Assembly (NCBI GenBank): GCA_963660385.1
Contig: CAVKWQ010000031.1
Coordinates: 1-19,936, forward strand
Length of the DNA: 19,936 nucleotides
Direction: 5' to 3'
Origin: Avelusimicrobium sp963660385
GTDB taxonomy: Bacteria > Elusimicrobiota > Elusimicrobia > Elusimicrobiales > Elusimicrobiaceae
Positions within the stretch are counted from its first letter, which is position 1. Every line of letters starts with the position of its first letter. Position numbers and translations under genes: made by a program. The notes under the pieces were generated by a model. That model was given only the letters and a program-made list of their open reading frames with translations, did not search any database and was not told the DNA's origin. Positions 15,299 to 19,936 of this stretch are shown here, in pieces.

Positions 15299-16483
15299 AT
15301 GAACGAAGAAATCAAAAATACCGAAGACACAATTAACGAACAAGAAATGACGATGGCCGAGTTAATTGCGCAGCAAGAGTCTTTATCGGAGAAGTTGTAC
15401 AAAAAAGAAATTGTAGAAGTACCCGTAGTACAGATTAACCAAGATTATATTTTGGTGGATACCGGCGCTAAAAAAGAAGGCGCGATTGCCGTTTCCGAAT
15501 TTGAAGGCAAAACCCTTCCCGCCGTGGGCGATACCATTTCCGCCGTGCTCGTAAAACGCGGCAGCGACGAACGCCCGTCCATCTTGTCCCACAAAAAAGC
15601 CTTGGAATACTTGGGCTGGGATATCTGCAAAAAAGCCTACGAAGCCAAAGAACGCGTAAAAGGCACCATTGTGCAATGCGTAAAGGGCGGCTATATTGTG
15701 GAAGTGTTCGGCGTGAACGGTTTTATGCCGCTTTCCTTGTCTGAACTCCACACCGCTTACAAACACTATTTACCCGTAGGCGCCAAAATCAAAGCCCAAA
15801 TCGTAGAATTTGCCAAGGAAAAACAGAAACTCATCATTTCCCGCAAACAAGTGTTGGAAGAGGACGAAGCCGTCCGCCGCGAGCAAGTGTTGGGCGAAAT
15901 TAAAGAAGGCGAAGTGTTGCGCGTAGTCGTTTCCAAGGTTGACAAGGACAAATTGTTCTTGCGCTTCCACGGCATTGAAGGCGTGGTAAACTTGGAAAAC
16001 ATCGCTTGGAAGGAGCCCGAAACCGCTATTTCCAATTTCCGCCGCGGACAGCGCCTTAAAGCCAAACTCTTAAAATTGGACAAAGAAACCCCGAGATTGG
16101 AGTTCGGTTTGAAGCAACTCTTCTTGAACCCGGCCGACGCGTTGAAACGCCGCTATCCGTACAAGAGTTCCGTTAAAGCCGTCATTACCAAAGTGGATGC
16201 CGAAAACGGTGTAGAGTGCACCATTGGCAAAAACAATACCAAAGGGTTTATCAGCCCCTTTGAAATGGGACGCGACTTTACCGCCAAGGAAGGCGACACC
16301 ATTACCGCACTCGTCGTGGGTGTGGACCCGGAAACCTTTACGGTGAACCTCTCCGTCAAGAAATACGACCAAGTGCAAAACCGCAAAGTGGTCGCCCAGT
16401 ATTTGAAACAGGCCCCGCGCCCGACCCTCGGTCAGTTGTTGCAGGACTCTTTCAAAACTTCTACTGACGAAGACAATAAATAA
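15299..16483 (+). CDS. rpsA: Ribosomal protein S1 (four S1 domains)
   Basis: Binds mRNA on the 30S subunit and helps start translation. About 394 residues with four S1-type OB folds, roughly at residues 35-105, 118-190, 200-275 and 290-365; the second shows GYIVEVFGVNGFMPLS and the fourth GFISPFEMG. The acidic N terminus resembles the ribosome-docking end of S1. It is shorter than the six-domain enterobacterial protein but typical of four-domain S1 in other phyla. An ATG at 15293 is in frame, but lies only three bases from AAGGA; the ATG at 15299 has nine-base spacing and is preferred. A structured leader precedes it, and a strong terminator follows. Confidence 0.92.
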   Translation: MNEEIKNTEDTINEQEMTMAELIAQQESLSEKLYKKEIVEVPVVQINQDYILVDTGAKKEGAIAVSEFEGKTLPAVGDTISAVLVKRGSDERPSILSHKKALEYLGWDICKKAYEAKERVKGTIVQCVKGGYIVEVFGVNGFMPLSLSELHTAYKHYLPVGAKIKAQIVEFAKEKQKLIISRKQVLEEDEAVRREQVLGEIKEGEVLRVVVSKVDKDKLFLRFHGIEGVVNLENIAWKEPETAISNFRRGQRLKAKLLKLDKETPRLEFGLKQLFLNPADALKRRYPYKSSVKAVITKVDAENGVECTIGKNNTKGFISPFEMGRDFTAKEGDTITALVVGVDPETFTVNLSVKKYDQVQNRKVVAQYLKQAPRPTLGQLLQDSFKTSTDEDNK

Positions 16484-16502
16484 GTTAGATATTATTGAAT
16501 AC

Positions 16503-16538
16503 AAACCCGGAGCATATTTTCTATGCCCCGGGTTTTTT
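16503..16538 (+). terminator. Intrinsic terminator of the ftsQ-rpsA block
   Basis: AAACCCGG (16503-16510) pairs with CCGGGTTT (16528-16535), and an inner GCATA/TATGC stem continues after one mismatch. A T6 tract begins at 16533. Confidence 0.92.
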
Positions 16539-16642
16539 GTCCTTTGTATTGTAGTTGCCTTTTTGTTTGGGCGCGACATTGCCAAAACAGTGTGGCTCCA
16601 TTAATCAAAAGGGCGCGGACAAGCGGTGGCGCGCAGCGTGCC

Positions 16643-16673
16643 GTCATCCCGGAAGGTTTTTATACGGGATCTC
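16643..16673 (+). repeat. Solo left-half hairpin of the GTCAT repeat family
   Basis: GTC, ATCCCGGA (16646-16653), a 9-nt spacer, TACGGGAT (16663-16670). Six of eight stem positions pair. A CTCGTTGTTATTAAAACAA tail resembles the interior of full copies, but the right hairpin is absent. It lies downstream of both converging genes. Confidence 0.65.
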
Positions 16674-16699
16674 GTTGTTATTAAAACAAAGGCTGTTAT

Positions 16700-17449
16700 T
16701 TATTTCGTTAGGCGGGACCAAAGCGAGGGCTTTTTGGCTGTTGCAGGCAGGGCTTCTTTGAGCAAAACGCCCAGTAAAACGCCTTTTTCGTTCACCACGG
16801 GTAAGGTATCCGTTTCCGCTTCTGCAAACGTTTTACGGGCTTTTTCGGCCTTGTCTTGCGGGTGCAAAAACTCCGCCGGGTTCATCACGCTGCCGCAAAC
16901 GGATTGGGGCGTATAAAAAGCCAGTTCCGCTGTGCGGATAACGCCCTTTAATTCTCCGTCTTTCCCGGTAACGTAGCAAGCCGCAGGCAATTTTTTGCGC
17001 GGTAAACTTTTAAGCCGCTCTATCAGCGCCGCCAGTTTGGCTTCCGTGCGGACGGTTATAAAATCCGTGCGCATCAGCCGCCCCACGCTGTCAGGCGCAA
17101 AGGAATTGGCTTCCGCCAGCAGTTTGACAAAGGCGGGCTCCAAGGCGGAGGAGAGGCGTTCTCGGTACGGGGTGGAAAACTCCTTCCACAATTTGGCCGC
17201 CTGCTCTACGTTTAACCGCGCCAAAATATACGAGGCCTGTTTTAACGGCAACCGCCGCAAAACAGCCGCGGCCTTCGGCGGGTCCATCGGGTTCAAGCAA
17301 GCCACCACCACCTGCGCTTTCAGCGGGCCGATTAACAGCAATACTTCGTGCGTGGCCAAGGAAGCCAGCGCGCGGGCGGCCTCTTGCGGAGCCGCCAAAA
17401 TAAATTTTTCAGTTATTACGCCCGCCAAGGCGTGCATTGGGGAGTTCAT
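16700..17449 (-). CDS. Soluble MgtE N-domain plus CBS-pair protein
   Basis: A 249-residue cytoplasmic protein. Residues about 10-125 form the helical superhelix of the MgtE intracellular N domain (repeats such as DPPKAAAVLRRLPLKQASYIL). Residues about 121-235 form two CBS motifs, from SVGRLMRTDFITVR to LPVVNEKGVLLGVL. This is the magnesium-sensing cytoplasmic part of MgtE channels, but the transmembrane channel domain is entirely missing and nothing downstream encodes it. It may sense Mg2+ or adenine nucleotides and act on a partner; I assign no function. AGAGG (complement of 17459-17463), nine bases upstream, supports the ATG. The promoter region is a perfect palindrome shared with the divergent AlbA_2 gene. 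A truncated channel remnant is the alternative, but the frame is intact. Confidence 0.8.
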   Translation of the reverse strand: MNSPMHALAGVITEKFILAAPQEAARALASLATHEVLLLIGPLKAQVVVACLNPMDPPKAAAVLRRLPLKQASYILARLNVEQAAKLWKEFSTPYRERLSSALEPAFVKLLAEANSFAPDSVGRLMRTDFITVRTEAKLAALIERLKSLPRKKLPAACYVTGKDGELKGVIRTAELAFYTPQSVCGSVMNPAEFLHPQDKAEKARKTFAEAETDTLPVVNEKGVLLGVLLKEALPATAKKPSLWSRLTK

Positions 17450-17463
17450 TTAAATAAACCTCT

Positions 17464-17487
17464 GTTAATTTATTATAATAAATTAAC
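17464..17487. promoter_or_regulatory. Perfect 24-bp palindrome with overlapping divergent -10 boxes
   Basis: Each half reads GTTAATTTATTA inward, with no central spacer. TATAAT occurs on the plus strand (17474-17479) and, by symmetry, on the minus strand (complement of 17472-17477). It lies in the 68-bp gap between divergent genes, 16-31 bp from each start codon. A repressor operator, or a symmetric promoter, or both. -35 boxes are not convincing on either side. Confidence 0.6.
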
Positions 17488-17517
17488 GCCCGATAAGGCC
17501 AAACTGCGAGGTATAAA

Positions 17518-18702
17518 ATGTTTTTTAATAAACCCTTTCACGCCGTAACCTTTCAAGATGTAGTGCAATTCTGCCGCCGGGGGCTGCCCGAGGGCAAGCA
17601 GTTGGACTATAAATACATTATGCCCAAGAACCGCGAAAAATTCGCCAAAACGATCGCCTCGTTTGCCAACGCCTTGGGCGGCCTTATCATCTTGGGCGTG
17701 CAAGACGACCGCAACGACCGCCCCAAACCACCTTTTACCGGGATTCCGTACCACGAAAAAATGCGCAACTCCATTGAGGACGTCATACAAGTATATATTG
17801 ACCCGATTGTCTTTGTGGATATTAACATTTGTTTGAGCCCGCGCGGGGACAGGATGTTTGTGCTTATCAATATTCCGCAGAGCAATTTAACCCCGCACTT
17901 GGTCGGCCCTTCCAAACGGGCGTACATCCGCACGGGGCAGAGCAGCCGCCCGGAAATTATCGTTCACCCGTCCAAACTGCCGTGGCTGTTGGACCACCGC
18001 CAAAAATCCGAACGGTTGCGGCATATTCTCTACGATAAGGCCGAAAGCCATTTTGACAATTATTTAAAGACGATGAACGTCTCCGCCGACGGCGAAACGG
18101 TTTGCACCTTGTCTCTGTTGCCAATGTACCCGGACGAACCGCTGACCGATTACAAAAAACTGCCCGAAATGATAGCGGCCTCTTCCTCGCACGCGGACTA
18201 CGGCACAATGGCCAACCCCGATTATCCGCTCCGCCCGGTGCAGGACGGCGCGGCTGTGATTTCCAATACGCGCGGCGTATATAAAATGACGGAATTTAAC
18301 GATTATGGGCTTATTATGAACAAGCAAATTGCCACCCGCGAGGAACTGTTTAACGGGCACACCGCCAAAACCGTGCGCATAGAAGTATTAGCGCAAAATT
18401 TGACGCTATTTCTTTTAACTTCGCGCAAATTTTTATCCCGTTTGGCCTTTGGCGGGCCGCTGTATTTCCGTTTTAAAATGAATAACACCCGCGCCTTGCG
18501 TGCTTTGTTGGGCAAGCGGCAGGCCACCGTGCTGGAAGATTATTTGCGGCTGGATAGGGAAATCACCTTGTCCGACTTGGAAACCCGTCTGCCGGAATTG
18601 CTCTCGGACGTGTTGCAGGAAGCGGCTTGGTCGCTTGGGTTGCGCACGGAAGCCAACGAGATTAAGGATTTAATTAAACACACCTTGGGGGAAGCCAAAT
18701 GA
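17518..18702 (+). CDS. AlbA_2 (Schlafen-like) domain protein
   Basis: A 394-residue cytosolic protein. The N-terminal part, about residues 8-145, matches the AlbA_2 fold: GLPEGKQLDYKY, then KFAKTIASFANALGGLIILGVQDD, then the IDPIVFVDI strand and KRAYIRTGQSSRPE. AlbA_2 proteins are nucleic-acid-associated; some relatives are transcription regulators with a C-terminal ATPase, and vertebrate Schlafens are RNases. Here the C-terminal 250 residues show neither a HATPase nor a winged helix that I can recognise, and hold no membrane segment. GAGG (17508-17511), six bases before the ATG, fixes the start. The stop overlaps the next gene's start as ATGA, so the two are coupled. The exact role is unknown. 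Confidence 0.78.
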   Translation: MFFNKPFHAVTFQDVVQFCRRGLPEGKQLDYKYIMPKNREKFAKTIASFANALGGLIILGVQDDRNDRPKPPFTGIPYHEKMRNSIEDVIQVYIDPIVFVDINICLSPRGDRMFVLINIPQSNLTPHLVGPSKRAYIRTGQSSRPEIIVHPSKLPWLLDHRQKSERLRHILYDKAESHFDNYLKTMNVSADGETVCTLSLLPMYPDEPLTDYKKLPEMIAASSSHADYGTMANPDYPLRPVQDGAAVISNTRGVYKMTEFNDYGLIMNKQIATREELFNGHTAKTVRIEVLAQNLTLFLLTSRKFLSRLAFGGPLYFRFKMNNTRALRALLGKRQATVLEDYLRLDREITLSDLETRLPELLSDVLQEAAWSLGLRTEANEIKDLIKHTLGEAK

Positions 18703-19025
18703 GCGAAATTTTTTATTCCACCGATCCCAATTTTTGCCCGCATTGTAAACATATTCCGTGCGTTTGCAACCAACTGGGCGCGCCCAAAAAGCAAACCGAG
18801 CCCGTGCGCGTGCGCTTTGTAAAAAACGCCAAGGGGAGCGGTATGACGGTGGTAGAAAAGTTGCCGCTTCACCCGCAGGGCAAAGAGGATTTGCTTAAAA
18901 AAATGAAAAAATCCTTGGGTTGCGGCGGTACGGTCAAAGAGGGACGGTTGGAAATCCAAGGCGATAAAAAATTGCGCGCGGCGCAAATGTTGGAAAAAGA
19001 GGGCTACAAAGTCCGCGTGTTATAG
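18699..19025 (+). CDS. SUI1/eIF1-like translation factor (YciH family)
   Basis: A 108-residue protein with the SUI1 fold in its C-terminal 75 residues: VRVRFVKNAKGSGMTVVEKL, then KKMKKSLGCGGTVKEGRLEIQGDKK, the conserved beta-alpha core with the Gly-Cys-Gly-Gly turn. The N terminus has CPHCKHIPCVC (Cys 13, 16, 21, 23), a likely zinc-binding knuckle seen in some bacterial YciH proteins. E. coli YciH affects start-site fidelity and initiation under stress. The ATG overlaps the AlbA_2 stop by four bases, so it is translated together with it. A pilin-like gene follows after 7 bp. Confidence 0.9.
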   Translation: MSEIFYSTDPNFCPHCKHIPCVCNQLGAPKKQTEPVRVRFVKNAKGSGMTVVEKLPLHPQGKEDLLKKMKKSLGCGGTVKEGRLEIQGDKKLRAAQMLEKEGYKVRVL

Positions 19026-19032
19026 GAGCGTT

Positions 19033-19491
19033 ATGAAAGGCTTTACACTTATTGAACTGTTAGTGGTGGTGCTGATTATTGGCATTTTGTCGGCGATTGC
19101 TATCCCGTATTATTACAACGCGGTGGAAAATGCGCGCATTACGGAAGTGGTGCTTTTGTGGGGGCGGCAAAAGAATTTTGTAAACGGGCGCTTTATGAGT
19201 GCGGAACAGGCCGCCCGGCTGACGGAGCAAATTAAAAAGGCGAATTTAAAATATTTCACGGGTGAGGCCGTCTGCCGCCCGGGGAACGACGGAGATACTC
19301 CCTGCTGGGAAGCCGTTTTCACGCAAACCTCCACGAGTCCGCACGCCCAATACCAACTGACGACTACCCATAATTTTATGGATTTGGCCTGCATCGGGCT
19401 TAATGGTGCGGGCGAAAACTTCTGCGAAGGGCAATCCCGCCAATCCGCCCCACTTGAAATAAACGGAAAAACAGCCTATATTATTAGATAA
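19033..19491 (+). CDS. Type IV pilin/pseudopilin-like protein
   Basis: A 152-residue exported pilin-like protein. MKGFTLIELLVVVLIIGIL has a very short two-residue leader before the Gly/Phe prepilin peptidase site, with Glu at mature position 5. The following SAIAIPYYYNAVENARITEVVLL continues the N-terminal helix. The globular part has four cysteines, including a CRPGNDGDTPC loop that could close a disulfide. TAGGAG upstream of the ATG is a good ribosome binding site, and the gene is only 7 bp after the SUI1-like gene. Relatives in Elusimicrobiota are numerous; whether this one is a major pilin, a minor pilin or a pseudopilin cannot be told. No intrinsic terminator is obvious before the repeats. 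Confidence 0.9.
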   Translation: MKGFTLIELLVVVLIIGILSAIAIPYYYNAVENARITEVVLLWGRQKNFVNGRFMSAEQAARLTEQIKKANLKYFTGEAVCRPGNDGDTPCWEAVFTQTSTSPHAQYQLTTTHNFMDLACIGLNGAGENFCEGQSRQSAPLEINGKTAYIIR

Positions 19492-19535
19492 TCCTGCGCC
19501 CACCGGGCCCGAAATGTGCCCTTATTAAATTAGTG

Positions 19536-19562
19536 GTCATCCTGAACTTGTTTCAGGATCTA
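19536..19562 (+). repeat. Solo left-half hairpin, CTGAA type
   Basis: GTC, ATCCTGAA (19539-19546), loop CTTGT, TTCAGGAT (19552-19559), CT. The stem is perfect, but the loop is 5 nt, not 9. From memory, this motif occurs in many unrelated bacterial genomes. It begins a repeat cluster that fills the gene-free end of the window (19492-19936). Confidence 0.7.
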
Positions 19563-19598
19563 CCGATTGAGTTGTTTGGCTTTTGCATTGTTGTTGTC

Positions 19599-19684
19599 GT
19601 CATCCTGGAAAGTCGTAGTCCAGGCTCTGTCGTTATTAAAAAGAGGAAAACAACAGATACTGGACAGAAACCTTCCAGTATGAC
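19599..19684 (+). repeat. Full copy of the GTCAT paired-hairpin repeat, CTGGA type
   Basis: An 86-bp element. The left hairpin is ATCCTGGA (19602-19609) with TCCAGGCT (19619-19626); the right hairpin is ATACTGGA (19657-19664) with TCCAGTAT (19674-19681). Both loops are 9 nt. The stem differs from copy 1 (CTGGA in place of CCCGA), yet both hairpins within this copy carry the same change. Confidence 0.82.
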
Positions 19685-19726
19685 CTTGATTTTTATAATA
19701 GCCTTTTTTTATTGTGTTGTTATGCC

Positions 19727-19819
19727 GTCATCCCCGAGGAATTTAGTCGGGGATCTGCCGTTTCGGAAGAGAACAACAACAGCAAAAACAGATTCCCGAC
19801 TACTACTTTCGGGAATGAC
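19727..19819 (+). repeat. Full copy of the GTCAT paired-hairpin repeat, CCCGA type
   Basis: A 93-bp element. Left ATCCCCGA (19730-19737) with TCGGGGAT (19747-19754); right ATTCCCGA (19792-19799) with TCGGGAAT (19809-19816). Both loops are 9 nt. The interior is longer than in other copies and has an extra AACAACAACAGC run. Confidence 0.82.
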
Positions 19820-19848
19820 GCCTAAAAGGAAAATGCCTTTCCCTTATT

Positions 19849-19879
19849 GTCATCCCGTAGAGTCTTTATACGGGAACTG
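19849..19879 (+). repeat. Left-half hairpin of the GTCAT repeat family, CCGTA type
   Basis: GTC, ATCCCGTA (19852-19859), a 9-nt loop, TACGGGAA (19869-19876), CTG. Seven of eight positions pair. The stem matches the copy at 5857. The right half may lie beyond the window edge. Confidence 0.7.
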
Positions 19880-19936
19880 TCGTTGTTTTTGCCGTTGTTT
19901 TTTCGCTGTTTATCGTAGAGGGCTTGACCCGTTTTT

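Noticed and set aside
17518..19491. Defence island or toxin-antitoxin system
   Set aside because: AlbA_2 domains occur in some defence genes, but there is no nuclease, ATPase, toxin or antitoxin partner here, and SUI1 and pilin neighbours do not fit a known system.
19536..19879. Possible CRISPR array
   Set aside because: The units differ in length and stem sequence, spacing is irregular, each unit is itself palindromic, and no cas gene is present.

Overview
The window looks like a stretch of an Elusimicrobiota chromosome, close to the Elusimicrobium gut lineage. That is an inference. It rests on two pilin-type reading frames with the long hydrophobic GFTLIELLVVVLIIGIL start, a didermic cell plan (a signal peptide plus beta-barrel protein ending in Phe), an [FeFe]-hydrogenase maturase (anaerobic, H2-forming metabolism), a classical FtsQ-FtsA-FtsZ set, and strong use of AGGAGG-type ribosome binding sites. 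I see no phage, integrase, transposase or CRISPR array.

Layout. 1-634: a hairpin repeat abutting a cysteine-rich pilin-like frame that has no recognisable start codon. 699-1676 (-): class II fructose-bisphosphate aldolase, sharing a two-way terminator with the pilin. 1814-5786: a promoter, then an operon of M42 aminopeptidase, a divergent transketolase-family enzyme and a PPC/DUF296 protein, closed by a terminator. 5787-6167: a repeat-bearing spacer and a promoter. 6168-7373: a porin-like outer membrane protein. 7501-8883 (-) hydG and 8952-9422 (+) smpB are divergent and both look leaderless. 9492-9575: tRNA-Leu(CAG). 9599-16483: a long co-directional block ftsQ-ftsA-ftsZ-pilT-cmk-plsC-rpsA, ended by a strong terminator. 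16700-17449 (-): a soluble MgtE-N/CBS protein, divergent across a perfect 24-bp palindrome from 17518-19491 (+): an AlbA_2 (Schlafen-like) protein, a SUI1/YciH-like factor and a pilin-like protein, tightly packed. 19492-19936: no gene, but a cluster of hairpin repeats.

How it works together. Most genes are housekeeping: glycolysis and pentose-phosphate carbon flow (aldolase, transketolase), peptide degradation, H2 metabolism, ribosome rescue, division, nucleotide and phospholipid synthesis, and translation. The less ordinary content is (i) a family of paired hairpins with stem sequences that change together while geometry stays fixed, (ii) the AlbA_2-SUI1-pilin operon behind a palindromic divergent promoter, (iii) a possible mutually exclusive hairpin in the rpsA leader that involves Shine-Dalgarno-like sequence, and (iv) a pilus ATPase gene inside the division operon. 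I did not find a clear new defence or mobile system.
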